A stretch of 64,000 nt of DNA from Micromonospora parathelypteridis. Lineage in GTDB: Bacteria > Actinomycetota > Actinomycetes > Mycobacteriales > Micromonosporaceae. The stretch covers positions 4,216,001-4,280,000 of the forward strand of contig NZ_JACHDP010000001.1 of the NCBI RefSeq assembly GCF_014201145.1, given 5' to 3'. A program made the position numbers and the translations under genes. Below the pieces are notes generated by a model. The model did not search any database and was not told the DNA's origin. It saw only the letters and a list, made by a program, of their open reading frames with translations. Of this stretch, positions 18,496 through 27,134 are shown piece by piece. The stretch's first letter is position 1; every line of letters starts with the position of its first letter.

Positions 18496-18960
18496 GTGGA
18501 GAGCGGGGGATTGCGGCGGGCGTACGGCGTGTTGCTCGCGGAGGTCGACGCGGGCGGGTTCGGTCCGGCTCCGGAGGGGCAGCTCAGTGCCGAGCAGGTC
18601 GTCGCGCATCTGGTCGCCAACGACGAGCTGATGATCCAGGCCACCGAGGCGCTGCTGGCCGGTGCGCCGTTCGCCTACTACGAGTTGGAGGAGGACATGC
18701 ACCGCCCGCAGCTCGACGCGCTCGCCGCCGAGCAGGGCGGTCTGCGTGGCCTGACCGCTCTGCTGCACGGGACCAGCGACCGTCTGTGCGGGCTGGTCGA
18801 CCAGCTCGGCCTGGCTGCCGAGACTCCGGTCGAAACCCACCTGCGGGAGGGCTTCGACCTGATCGTCGACGAGCCGCTGCCCTGGTCACGCACGCTCGAC
18901 CTGCACACCCGGGTCCACCTACCCAAGCACCAGGCGCAGCTCCGCCTCCTCCGCTCCTGA
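18496..18960 (+). CDS. DinB-like four-helix protein
   Basis: 154 aa from GTG 18496. Two possible metal-ligand regions are seen: VVAHLVANDELMIQA near residue 38, and HLPKHQAQLRLL at the C-terminus (HxxxH...Q), the pattern of DinB/mycothiol-dependent maleylpyruvate isomerase-like folds. Many members are mycothiol or bacillithiol S-transferases, but no activity can be assigned. It follows the VWA gene after 29 bp and may share its transcript. Confidence 0.7.
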   Translation: MESGGLRRAYGVLLAEVDAGGFGPAPEGQLSAEQVVAHLVANDELMIQATEALLAGAPFAYYELEEDMHRPQLDALAAEQGGLRGLTALLHGTSDRLCGLVDQLGLAAETPVETHLREGFDLIVDEPLPWSRTLDLHTRVHLPKHQAQLRLLRS

Positions 18961-19034
18961 GCCAAGCGGATCAGGCGCCGCCCCCGGGTGCCCCCGGGAC
19001 GCGCCTCCGCCCCACCGCGCTCGCCCGGCGACCT

Positions 19035-19110
19035 TGATCAACTCCAGATCGCCGACCTGGCGGTATCCCGCTCGCCGGTTACCGCCACATCGGCGATCTG
19101 GAGTCGATCA
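19035..19110. repeat. Long inverted repeat between convergent genes
   Basis: Two 21-bp arms (19035-19055 and 19090-19110) are complementary except at one position. The core is CTCCAGATCGCCGA, flanked by TGATCA-like ends. The 34-nt loop itself starts with CTGGCGGT and ends with ACCGCCAC, which can extend the pairing. It lies between the DinB-like gene and the converging GlxA-type gene. It may be a bidirectional terminator, or one copy of a dispersed palindromic element. Confidence 0.75.
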
Positions 19111-19114
19111 TGGA

Positions 19115-20104
19115 TCAGGTGTCGATCAGTTCCGGGCGGGGGTGGAAGGTGCGGCGGTAGGCCGACGGGGCGACGCCGATGCGCTGGTGGAGTTGCTGGC
19201 GCAGGGCGGCGGTGGTGCCGAAGCCGGTGCGGTGGGCGATCTGGTCGACGGTGAGGTCGGTCGTCTCCAGCAGCAGTCGTGCGTGGTCGGTGCGCTGTTG
19301 CAGCAGCCACTGCGCCGGGCTCAGGCCGGTCTCCGACCGGAAGCGCCGGGTGAAGGTGCGCACGCTCATCCGCGCCTGCGCGGCGAGGTCGCGCAGGGCG
19401 ATCGGCTCGTGCAGCCGCTGCCGCGCCCACTCCCGGGCACCCGCGGTGCTGGTGTCGGTGGCCTTCGGCACCGGGCGCTCGATGTACTGCGCCTGGCCGC
19501 CGTCCCGCCACGGTGGCATCACGCAGCGGCGGGCCGCCCGGTTGGCCACCTCACTGCCGTGGTCGAGGCGGATGACGTGCAGGCAGAGGTCGATGCCGGC
19601 GGCGACCCCGGCCGAGGTGAGCACCCGGTCGTCGGCGATGAAGAGCACGCCCGGGTCGAGGTCCACCCGGCCGTACAGGCGACGGAACTGCTCCGCGTAC
19701 GCCCAGTGGGTGGTCGCCCGACGTCCGTCGAGCAGTCCGGCGGCGGCCAGCACGAACGCCCCGGTGCAGATCGACATGATCCGGGCGCCCCGCTCGTACG
19801 CCGCCCGTAGCGCCTCGGCCACCTCCGGCGCCACGGTGCCCAAGGTCAACGCACCGCCGTCGTGGATGCCGGGGACGATCACCGTGTCGGCGGTGTCGAG
19901 CAGTTCCAGACCATGGTCGGGGAGCACCTGGAAACCGGCGGTGCTGCGGACCGGCCGTCCACCCGGGGTGCACACCCGTACGTCGTAGAACGGCGTTCCG
20001 TCGGTGGCCCGGGCGGTGGTGAAGACCTGAGACGGGGTGCCGAGGTCCAGGCCAACCACCTGGTCCAGGGCGAGTACGGCGATCCGGTGCGGGCGAACGG
20101 TCAT
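19115..20104 (-). CDS. GlxA family transcriptional regulator (DJ-1/PfpI + AraC HTH)
   Basis: 329 aa from ATG 20104. The N-terminal DJ-1/PfpI-like domain (IAVLALDQVVGLDLGTPSQVF, VPGIHD, ICTGAFVLAAAGLLDGRRATTHW) carries the nucleophile-elbow Cys in SICTG. The C-terminal AraC-type tandem HTH includes ALRDLAAQARMSVRTFTRRFRSETGLSPAQWL and DQIAHRTGFGTTAALRQQLHQRIGVAPSAYRRTF. It is divergent from an MFS transporter gene with a 70-bp shared promoter region, so it probably controls that transporter. Confidence 0.9.
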   Translation of the reverse strand: MTVRPHRIAVLALDQVVGLDLGTPSQVFTTARATDGTPFYDVRVCTPGGRPVRSTAGFQVLPDHGLELLDTADTVIVPGIHDGGALTLGTVAPEVAEALRAAYERGARIMSICTGAFVLAAAGLLDGRRATTHWAYAEQFRRLYGRVDLDPGVLFIADDRVLTSAGVAAGIDLCLHVIRLDHGSEVANRAARRCVMPPWRDGGQAQYIERPVPKATDTSTAGAREWARQRLHEPIALRDLAAQARMSVRTFTRRFRSETGLSPAQWLLQQRTDHARLLLETTDLTVDQIAHRTGFGTTAALRQQLHQRIGVAPSAYRRTFHPRPELIDT

Positions 20105-20174
20105 GGCCCGATTATTGCGCATGATGGCTTTCCGGCCACTCGTCGCGGTGAACGACCCCGCCCAGACTGGTCCG

Positions 20175-21479
20175 GTGACCAAGAACCGCCGTCTTCATCC
20201 CGCCTGGCTGGTGGCCGCCGTCGCCTTCGTGGCGCTGGTCGGCGCGGCCGGCTTCCGCGCCACACCGTCGGTGCTGCTGCACCCCTTGCACGAGGAGTTC
20301 GGCTGGCCCCTGGCCACCATCTCCGCGGCCGTGTCGGTCAACCTGCTGCTCTACGGGCTCACCGCGCCGTTCGCGGCTGCCCTGATGGACCGGTTCGGCA
20401 TCCGCCGGGTGGTCTCGGTGGCGCTGTTGCTGGTCGCCGCGGGCAGCGGGCTGACGGTCTTCATGAGCGCGAGCTGGCAGCTACTGCTCTGCTGGGGTGT
20501 GCTGGTCGGGCTGGGCACCGGCTCGATGGCGTTGGCGTTCGTGGCCACCATCACCGGGCGCTGGTTCGTGCGCCGGCGGGGCCTGGTCACCGGAGTGCTG
20601 ACCGCCGGCGGGGCGGCCGGACAACTGGTGTTCCTACCCCTGATCGCCATCCTGGTACGTGACCACGGTTGGCGTACCGCGGCACTCGTCGTGGCCGGAG
20701 CGGCGCTTGCGGTCGTACCCCTGGTGGTGTGGTTGCTGCGCGAGCACCCGGCGGATCTCGGCCTGCCCGCCTACGGCGCGACCGAGGTCGTCGCGGCACC
20801 ACCGGCGACCGGCGGCGCGGCGACCCGGGCGCTGGGCGCACTGGCGGCCGCGGCGCGGACCCGGCCCTTCTGGCTGCTGGCCGGCGGGTTCGCGATCTGC
20901 GGAGCGACCACCAACGGCCTTGTCGGTACGCACTTCGTGCCGGCCGCGCACGACCACGGCATGGCCGAGACCACCGCGGCCGGGCTGCTCGCCCTGGTGG
21001 GGCTCTTCGACATCGTCGGGACCATCGCCTCCGGCTGGCTCACCGACCGGGTGGACAGCCGGTTGCTGCTCGGCATGTACTACGCGCTGCGCGGGGCGTC
21101 CCTGCTGGTGCTGCCGAGCCTGTTCTCCGGCACCGCCGAGCCGAGCATGCTGGTGTTCATCATCTTCTACGGCCTGGACTGGGTGGCCACCGTGCCGCCG
21201 ACGGTGGCGCTGTGCCGGGAGTACTTCGGCGGTGCCGGCGCGGTGGTGTTCGGCTGGGTGTTCGCCGCCCACCAGCTCGGCGCGGCGGTCGCCGCGACCG
21301 GTGCGGGGCTGGTCCGGGACCGGCTCGGCGACTACGCGATGGCCTGGTACGTGGCCGGCGCGCTGTCGATCGGTGCCGCCGGGCTGTCGTTGCTGCTGCG
21401 CCGCCGACCGGGCCGGCCGGTGCCGGAGGCCGTGCTGGCCGCCGCGACCGCGCCGAAGGCCTGGAGGTTCCAGGGCTGA
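20175..21479 (+). CDS. MFS transporter
   Basis: About 434 aa from GTG 20175. In-frame ATGs at 20103-20124 overlap the divergent regulator and add a non-family N-terminus. About 12 hydrophobic segments are visible, with the loop 2-3 motif MDRFGIRRVVSVALL and a second GWLTDRVDSRLLLGMYYALRG. The fold resembles oxalate/formate antiporter-like (monocarboxylate) MFS carriers. The substrate is unknown. Control by the divergent GlxA-type regulator is inferred from the layout. Confidence 0.85.
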   Translation: MTKNRRLHPAWLVAAVAFVALVGAAGFRATPSVLLHPLHEEFGWPLATISAAVSVNLLLYGLTAPFAAALMDRFGIRRVVSVALLLVAAGSGLTVFMSASWQLLLCWGVLVGLGTGSMALAFVATITGRWFVRRRGLVTGVLTAGGAAGQLVFLPLIAILVRDHGWRTAALVVAGAALAVVPLVVWLLREHPADLGLPAYGATEVVAAPPATGGAATRALGALAAAARTRPFWLLAGGFAICGATTNGLVGTHFVPAAHDHGMAETTAAGLLALVGLFDIVGTIASGWLTDRVDSRLLLGMYYALRGASLLVLPSLFSGTAEPSMLVFIIFYGLDWVATVPPTVALCREYFGGAGAVVFGWVFAAHQLGAAVAATGAGLVRDRLGDYAMAWYVAGALSIGAAGLSLLLRRRPGRPVPEAVLAAATAPKAWRFQG

Positions 21480-21531
21480 GACGGCGCCGCACGCCCCGGC
21501 CGGACCAGCGGCAGTGACGTGGACCAGGCGG

Positions 21532-22239
21532 TCAGCCAACGGTCCACTGCTGGGCCGGCCGTCCGTCGCAGGGCCGCTGCCGGATGTCGTCGCCGGCCTC
21601 TGCGCCGTCGTCGTCGGCCTGCGCGCACTTGCCGCTGTGCACCGCCACCAGCAGCACCGGGCCGGTGCCGGTCGCGGCGAGCCGCCACTGCTGGTTGGCC
21701 TCACCGTGACAGGGGAACTGCATGACCTGTGCGCCGTCGTCGCCGCTGCCACCCTCGACGTCGAGGCACTGCCCGTGTGCGGCGTTGGTCAACGTCACCG
21801 CGTCCGCGGCGGTCGGGTTGACCACCCACTGCTGCTCCGGGCCGCCATTGCACGCGGCCAACTGGGCCTCGGCCTCTTCGCCGTCACCGTCGAGCCCGAG
21901 GCAGAGCCCGGAGGCAAGCCGGAGCACCCGAGGCCCGGTGGGCGGCCCGGCCGGGGTGGTCGCGGACGGGCTGGGTGACGGCTCGGCCGGTGCGCTCGGC
22001 TCGGCCGCCGGGGCGGTCGGCTGCACGCTGCTGGAGGACGCGCCGACCGTGGCCGGGACGGGCTGCTCGTCGTGCCCGCCGAGCAGCCCGGTGGCGAAGA
22101 CCACCCCGAGGAGCGCGCCGACGACCCCCACCGCCAGCGCCACCCGCAGCAACGGGTCGGCCAGCGGGCCAGGGCGGGGTGCCTGTCGCCCGCCGTAGAT
22201 GGTGCCGGCGGGGTCGGGGCGTTCCTCGGGCGTGGACAT
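21532..22239 (-). CDS. Membrane-anchored ricin-type (CBM13-like) lectin protein
   Basis: 235 aa from ATG 22239, with AGGA 9 nt upstream. A short cytoplasmic N-terminus is followed by one membrane span (LLRVALAVGVVGALLGVVFATGLLG), a Pro/Ser/Thr/Ala-rich linker of about 50 residues, and an extracytoplasmic beta-trefoil domain. The trefoil shows three QxW-type repeats: CNGGPEQQWVV, CHGEANQQWRL and CDGRPAQQWTV, each with a preceding LCL/QCLDV/KCA strand. Likely carbohydrate binding at the cell surface. Confidence 0.82.
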   Translation of the reverse strand: MSTPEERPDPAGTIYGGRQAPRPGPLADPLLRVALAVGVVGALLGVVFATGLLGGHDEQPVPATVGASSSSVQPTAPAAEPSAPAEPSPSPSATTPAGPPTGPRVLRLASGLCLGLDGDGEEAEAQLAACNGGPEQQWVVNPTAADAVTLTNAAHGQCLDVEGGSGDDGAQVMQFPCHGEANQQWRLAATGTGPVLLVAVHSGKCAQADDDGAEAGDDIRQRPCDGRPAQQWTVG

Positions 22240-22306
22240 ACGCGCCATCCTCACCCACGACGGCGCGCCGGAGCCAGTCAGTCCGCGCAGTGGCTGGTGC
22301 CGAGGC

Positions 22307-22777
22307 TCAGCGGGTGGGCTGCGGGTCGGTGACGTCGGCCACGGTGGCGCCGAGGGCGGCGATCGCGGCGTCGGCGTCGACCGCGATGGCGAGGCCGCGT
22401 TCACCGGCACCCAGGGTGATCTCCCGGCCGCGCAGTCGCTCGTCGGCGATCACCGGCCACGCCGTGCTCGCGCCGAACGGGGTGATGGTGCCGCGTTCGT
22501 AGCCGGTGGCGGCCAGGGCGCCCGCCGCGTCCGGCATGGAGAGTCGGTGCACCCCGAGCAGGGCGCGCAGCTTGGGCCAGGAGACCACCCGGTCCCCGGG
22601 GGTGAGCACGAACAGGTGATCTTCCGCACCCCGGCGGACCACGATCGTCTTGACCACGTCGGGGATGGCCACGCCCCGGGCTGCGGCGGCCTCCGCGAGG
22701 CTGCCGGCCGCACCATGGCTGACCAGCCGATATGGCAACTGGGCGGCGTCCAGGGCGGTGATCGCGGGCGATGGCAT
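22307..22777 (-). CDS. YbaK/EbsC family aminoacyl-tRNA deacylase
   Basis: 156 aa from ATG 22777; an upstream extension of the frame is not conserved. YbaK-type proteins hydrolyse mischarged Cys-tRNA(Pro) or related errors in trans. Visible motifs: VVKTIVVRRGAEDHLFVLTPGDRVVSWPKL with the conserved Lys, and GTITPFGA near the substrate pocket. It is divergent from tmsA with about 90 bp between starts. Confidence 0.87.
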   Translation of the reverse strand: MPSPAITALDAAQLPYRLVSHGAAGSLAEAAAARGVAIPDVVKTIVVRRGAEDHLFVLTPGDRVVSWPKLRALLGVHRLSMPDAAGALAATGYERGTITPFGASTAWPVIADERLRGREITLGAGERGLAIAVDADAAIAALGATVADVTDPQPTR

Positions 22778-22870
22778 GCCCGTCACGGTAACCGCCAGGC
22801 CTGCCACCGGACGGGAAACTGCCACCGCCGACATCCCACGGTTTCCTGAGGGCGAGCGTAAGGTGATCAC

Positions 22871-24268
22871 ATGCGCGCTGAGCGTGTGGATCACCCGATT
22901 AGCCATGATCAAGCGGTGGACACGCTGCGACGGTCGTACGCCGCGGTGCCCACGGGCGAGCCTGTCCGGCTGGCCAAACGAACCTCCAACCTGTTCCGCC
23001 CCCGGTCCGCTCCCCGGACTCCGGGGCTCGACGTGAGTGCCCTGAACGGCGTGCTCTCGGTCGACCCGGCCGGGCGCACCGCCGACGTGCAGGGCATGTG
23101 CACCTACGAGGACCTGGTCGACGCGACGTTGCCGCACGGGCTGATGCCGCTGGTGGTGCCGCAGTTGCGCACCATCACCCTGGGCGGTGCGGTCACCGGC
23201 CTCGGGATCGAGTCGACCTCGTTCCGCAACGGCCTGCCGCACGAGTCGGTGCGGGAGATGGACATCCTCACCGGCTCGGGCGAGATCGTCACCGCCCGCC
23301 CCGAGGGCGACCACGCCGACCTGTTCACCGCGTTCCCCAACTCGCTGGGCAGCCTCGGTTACGCCACCCGGCTACGCATCGAGCTGCAACCGGTCGGCCG
23401 GTACGTGGCACTGCGCAACGTCCGGTTCACCCGACTGGAGGCGCTCACCGACGCGATCGCCGAGGTCAGCGCCACCCGGTCCTGGGCCGGCGAGCCGGTC
23501 GACGCGATGGACGGGGTGATGTTCAGCCCCGGCGAGGCGTACCTGGTGTTCGCCACGTTCACCGACGCGGCCGACCCGCCCAGCGACTACACCGGTCAGG
23601 GGATCTACTACCGGTCGCTGCGCGAGCGCACCCGGGACGTGCTCACCGCGTACGACTATCTCTGGCGCTGGGACACCGACTGGTTCTGGTGCTCGGCGGC
23701 GTTCGGCGCGCAGCACCCGGTCGTGCGCAGGCTCTGGCCGGCGCGTTACCGGCGCAGCGACTTCTACCACCGGCTGGTCCGCCTTGAGCACCGCCACCAG
23801 GTGGCGGCCCGGATCGACCGGCTGCGGGGGCAGCCGGCCCGGGAGCGGGTCGTGCAGGACGTGGAGATCCCGCTGGACCAGACGGCCGACTTCCTGCGCT
23901 GGTTCGCCAGCGAGGTGGGGATGAACCCGGTGTGGTTGTGTCCGTTGCGCCTGCGTGAGCCGGCGGGTGCCGGTTCGGCGCGGTCTTGGCCGCTGTATCC
24001 CCTCCGGCCGGGGCAGGACTACGTCAACATTGGGTTCTGGGGGAGCGTGCCGATCGCGCCGGGCGCCGCCGACGGCGACGTCAACCGCACGATCGAACGC
24101 AGGGTGTCGGAGTCGGGCGGGCACAAGTCGCTCTACTCCGACGCGTACTACGACCGGGACGCCTTCGATCGCCTGTATGGCGGCGACACGTGGCGCGCGG
24201 TGAAAGACCGCTACGACCCGGACCACCGGCTGACGGGACTGTACGAAAAGGCGGTAGCACGAGCATGA
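22871..24268 (+). CDS. tmsA: FAD-dependent oxidoreductase of 10-methyl fatty acid synthesis
   Basis: 465 aa with AAGGTGA before ATG 22871. The N-terminal PCMH-type FAD domain includes LSVDPAGRTADVQGMCTYEDLVDATLPHGLMPLVVPQLRTITLGGAVTGLGIES; the substrate-binding half follows. In actinobacteria the TmsA/BfaA (Rv0449c-like) reductase reduces the 10-methylene intermediate made by the TmsB methyltransferase, giving 10-methyl (tuberculostearic-type) acyl chains in phospholipids. The next gene is a TmsB-type methyltransferase, coupled by ATGA overlap, which makes the assignment strong. Confidence 0.85.
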   Translation: MRAERVDHPISHDQAVDTLRRSYAAVPTGEPVRLAKRTSNLFRPRSAPRTPGLDVSALNGVLSVDPAGRTADVQGMCTYEDLVDATLPHGLMPLVVPQLRTITLGGAVTGLGIESTSFRNGLPHESVREMDILTGSGEIVTARPEGDHADLFTAFPNSLGSLGYATRLRIELQPVGRYVALRNVRFTRLEALTDAIAEVSATRSWAGEPVDAMDGVMFSPGEAYLVFATFTDAADPPSDYTGQGIYYRSLRERTRDVLTAYDYLWRWDTDWFWCSAAFGAQHPVVRRLWPARYRRSDFYHRLVRLEHRHQVAARIDRLRGQPARERVVQDVEIPLDQTADFLRWFASEVGMNPVWLCPLRLREPAGAGSARSWPLYPLRPGQDYVNIGFWGSVPIAPGAADGDVNRTIERRVSESGGHKSLYSDAYYDRDAFDRLYGGDTWRAVKDRYDPDHRLTGLYEKAVARA

Positions 24269-25608
24269 GCCTGACCGACAGAGATCAGGGGGCGGCGAGC
24301 GTCCCCGCCACCCCTCCGGCGGGGGGCCGGCACACGGGTCCGACCGTGGCGGATGTCGTCCGCGCGGTCACCACGGGGCCGTTGCCGGTGCGGATCACCG
24401 GGTACGACGGCAGTGCCGTTGGCCCGTCCGACGCCGGCATCACCCTCGCGATCCGTTCCGAGCGGGGGCTGTCGTACCTGCTCACCGCCCCTGGCGACCT
24501 GGGCATGGCCCGGGCCTACGTCAGTGGCGACCTGGCGTTGCAGGGGGTGCATCCGGGCGACCCGTACGAGGCGTTGCGGGTGCTCAAGGACGAGCTTCGG
24601 TTGCGCCCACCGTCGTTGGCCGAAGGGCTGGCGCTGGTCCGGGGGCTGGGCTGGGAGAGGCTGATGCCGCCGCCGGCACCTCCGCAGGAGGCGCAGCCGC
24701 GGTGGAAGCGGGTGATGAACGGGCTGCGGCACTCACGGGTCCGCGACAGCACGGCGATCTCGCACCACTACGACGTCTCGAACGCCTTCTACGAGAAGGT
24801 GCTCGGCCCCTCGATGACGTACACCTGCGCGGTCTTCCGGTCTCCGGACGACACGTTGGAGCAGGCCCAGGCCGCGAAGTACGACCTGGTCGCCGGCAAG
24901 CTGGCGCTCAAGAAGGGGATGCGGCTGCTGGATGTGGGCTGCGGCTGGGGTGGCATGGTCCGGCACGCGGCCCGCGAGTACGGCGTGAAGGCGCTCGGGG
25001 TGACCCTGTCGAAGGCGCAGGCCGAGTGGGCGCAGGCGGCGATCGAGCGGGAGGGGCTGACCGGGCTGGCCGAGGTGCGGCACATGGACTACCGGGACGC
25101 CCCGGTGGAGCAGTTCGACGCCATCTCCTCGATCGGCCTGACCGAGCACATCGGGGTGCGCAACTACCCGACCTACTTCGGGGCGCTGCGGCACCGGCTG
25201 CGCGCCGGTGGTCGGCTGCTCAACCACTGCATCACCCGCGCCGACAATCGGGCGCCGCACCGCTCCGGCGCGTTCATCGACCGGTACGTCTTCCCGGACG
25301 GGGAGTTGGCCGGCCCGGGTCGGCTGATCAGCGAGATCCACGACGCCGGGCTGGAGGTGCACCACGAGGAGAACCTGCGCCAGCACTACGCGCTGACGCT
25401 GGCCGCCTGGGGTCGCAACCTCGTGGAGCACTGGGACTACTGCGTGTCGGAGGTGGGCGCGGGCACCGCCCGGGTGTGGGGGCTGTACATGGCCGGGTCG
25501 CGGATGGCGTTCGAGCGCAACGGCATCCAGCTGCACCAGGTGTTGGCCACCCACAACGGCCCGGACGGCGTGAACGGCTACCCGCTGCGGCCCGACTGGC
25601 TGCCCTGA
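24265..25608 (+). CDS. tmsB: SAM-dependent fatty acyl methyltransferase (cyclopropane synthase family)
   Basis: 447 aa from ATG 24265 in the ATGA overlap with tmsA. The cyclopropane-fatty-acyl-phospholipid synthase fold shows SHHYDVSNAFYEKVLGPSMTYTCAVF, SAM-binding LLDVGCGWGGM, GVTLSKAQAEWAQ and SSIGLTEHIGVRNYPTYF. With TmsA it would methylate the oleoyl double bond to a 10-methylene and then 10-methyl group, a branched acid typical of many Micromonospora strains. The third gene reported with this pair, tmsC, is not adjacent. Confidence 0.87.
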   Translation: MSLTDRDQGAASVPATPPAGGRHTGPTVADVVRAVTTGPLPVRITGYDGSAVGPSDAGITLAIRSERGLSYLLTAPGDLGMARAYVSGDLALQGVHPGDPYEALRVLKDELRLRPPSLAEGLALVRGLGWERLMPPPAPPQEAQPRWKRVMNGLRHSRVRDSTAISHHYDVSNAFYEKVLGPSMTYTCAVFRSPDDTLEQAQAAKYDLVAGKLALKKGMRLLDVGCGWGGMVRHAAREYGVKALGVTLSKAQAEWAQAAIEREGLTGLAEVRHMDYRDAPVEQFDAISSIGLTEHIGVRNYPTYFGALRHRLRAGGRLLNHCITRADNRAPHRSGAFIDRYVFPDGELAGPGRLISEIHDAGLEVHHEENLRQHYALTLAAWGRNLVEHWDYCVSEVGAGTARVWGLYMAGSRMAFERNGIQLHQVLATHNGPDGVNGYPLRPDWLP

Positions 25609-25629
25609 CCGTCTGGTGACCGTCGCCTG

Positions 25630-25658
25630 AAGCCGCGTCGAAAAAGTCGGCGCGGCTT
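25630..25658 (+). terminator. Terminator after tmsAB
   Basis: An 11-bp stem (AAGCCGCGTCG with CGGCGCGGCTT, one T-G wobble) closes an AAAAAGT loop 21 nt after the tmsB stop, ending in TTTC. Confidence 0.75.
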
Positions 25659-25670
25659 TCGGCGAACCGA

Positions 25671-25699
25671 TTGACAAACAAATTTTGTACGTACAAACT
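25671..25699 (+). promoter_or_regulatory. Promoter with embedded palindromic operator
   Basis: TTGACA (25671-25676) and CAAACT (25694-25699) are 17 bp apart. Between and overlapping them lies the perfect palindrome TTTGTACGTACAAA (25684-25697). The AT-rich element stands out in this GC-rich DNA and is 11 nt upstream of the ArsR-like start, so autorepression by that regulator is the natural inference. Confidence 0.7.
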
Positions 25700-25708
25700 G
25701 ATTTTGCC

Positions 25709-26266
25709 ATGAGAGACGTCCTGTACCTGGAGCAGATCGAGCAGGCCGAAGTCCTGCTCAAGCCGCAGCGCGTCGAGGTGCTGCGACAACTGGCCGAGCC
25801 GCGCACCTGCACCGAGGTCGCGGCCCGACTCGACCAGACGCCACAGCGCGTCTACTACCACGTCAAACAGCTCGTCGCGGCCGGCCTCGTCGAGCTGGTC
25901 AACGAGCGCAAGGTCCGCGGCATCACCGAGGGCATCTACCAGGCGGCCGCCCGGTCGTACTGGCTGTCCCCCCGGCTCGTCGGCCGGATCGGGCTGCGCC
26001 GGGCCCGTGACGAGCTGAGCCTGGGCTACCTGCTCGACCTGATGGAGGAGGTCCAGGCCGACGTCGCCGCCCTGGACCGGACGGCGCCCGAGCTGCCCTC
26101 GGTCGGGGTCTCCGGCGAGATCCGGGTGCCGGCAGAGCTTCGCCCGCAGTTCCTGCACGACCTGCAAACCGCACTTCAGGACCTGTTCACCCGCTACGGC
26201 GGCAGCGAAGGAGATGCCTTCAAGCTTGCCGTCGCCTGCTATCCGAAAGGGAAAGACCATGAGTGA
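25709..26266 (+). CDS. ArsR-like winged-helix regulator
   Basis: 185 aa from ATG 25709. The N-terminal half is a winged helix (LLKPQRVEVLRQLAEPRTCTEVAARLDQTPQRVYYHVKQLVAAGLVELVNERKVRGITEGIYQAAARSYW). The C-terminal half is helical and could serve effector binding or dimerisation. There are no Cys metal sites. Its 3' end overlaps the SRPBCC gene by 8 bp. ArsR/SRPBCC pairs are common, and the regulator usually controls its own operon. Confidence 0.85.
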   Translation: MRDVLYLEQIEQAEVLLKPQRVEVLRQLAEPRTCTEVAARLDQTPQRVYYHVKQLVAAGLVELVNERKVRGITEGIYQAAARSYWLSPRLVGRIGLRRARDELSLGYLLDLMEEVQADVAALDRTAPELPSVGVSGEIRVPAELRPQFLHDLQTALQDLFTRYGGSEGDAFKLAVACYPKGKDHE

Positions 26267-27122
26267 ACCGTTGAAGGTGCAGGCCCGTCTCTCCGCGCCC
26301 GTCGGGCGGGTCCGCAAGGCCCTGACCGACCCGACCGAGCTGCGTCTCTGGCTGGCCGAGCACGCCGAGGTCGAGCTGCCGCAGCGGTACGAGTTCTGGG
26401 GCCGCTACACGCCCGAGGGTGACGTCCCGCACCAGCGGCTGCTGCACGCCGACGACGACACGCTGCGCTTCGGCTGGCTGCTCGACGGGGTGGAGACCAC
26501 CACCGAGTTCCAGCTCACCGCCGAGGGCACGGACAACACCGTGCTGACGCTGACCCAGAGCCACTTCGACTTCGCCGAGGCGATGAGCGGCTCCAGCATC
26601 CGGGGCGTGCTCCAGACGTACTGGTCGCTGGCCGTCGCCAACCTGGCCGCCCACCTGGAGGGCCGGACGGTGCTGCCGCGCACCGACTTCACCTCCGCCG
26701 ACCTGCGCGGTGAGCTGGTCATCGAGGCCCCCGCCGACAAGGTCTGGGAGTCGCTGACCGACTCGGAGCAGGCCAGCGCCTGGTTCGGCTACCCGATCGG
26801 CATCGAGCCCTGGGTCGGCGGCCGGTACGCCATGGGTGGCTTCGACGCCGGCTACGCCGCCAAGGTGGTCGACCTGGAGCCGGGCCGGCAGATGTCTGTC
26901 GACTGGGGACCGGTCGGCGTCACGAGCTGGGAGCTCGCCGAGTCCGACGGGCGCACCACGTTGACCTTCGTGCAGAGCGGCTTCGACGAGGCCAACCCGC
27001 CGTACGCGGCCTGGAGCGGGACGGTTTCCGGGCTGGGCGAGCTGCGCCGCTTCCACGAGATGCCGGACTGGCAGCCGATCTGGCTCCCCGCCGAAGTTCC
27101 CGGCCTGGAGCCCGCCAACTGA
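26259..27122 (+). CDS. Tandem SRPBCC (AHSA1-like) domain protein
   Basis: 287 aa from ATG 26259, overlapping the regulator gene. It has two START/AHSA1-like modules: residues about 1-135 (RLSAPVGRVRKALTDPTELRLWLAEHAEVELP ... FGWLLDGVETTTEFQL) and about 150-285 (VIEAPADKVWESLTDSEQASAWFGYPIG ... MSVDWGPVGVTSWELAE). Each has the DP/DSxxAxxWF helix-grip pattern. They probably bind a hydrophobic ligand; the function is unknown. Confidence 0.85.
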   Translation: MSEPLKVQARLSAPVGRVRKALTDPTELRLWLAEHAEVELPQRYEFWGRYTPEGDVPHQRLLHADDDTLRFGWLLDGVETTTEFQLTAEGTDNTVLTLTQSHFDFAEAMSGSSIRGVLQTYWSLAVANLAAHLEGRTVLPRTDFTSADLRGELVIEAPADKVWESLTDSEQASAWFGYPIGIEPWVGGRYAMGGFDAGYAAKVVDLEPGRQMSVDWGPVGVTSWELAESDGRTTLTFVQSGFDEANPPYAAWSGTVSGLGELRRFHEMPDWQPIWLPAEVPGLEPAN

Positions 27123-27134
27123 CGGTCTCGCCAT

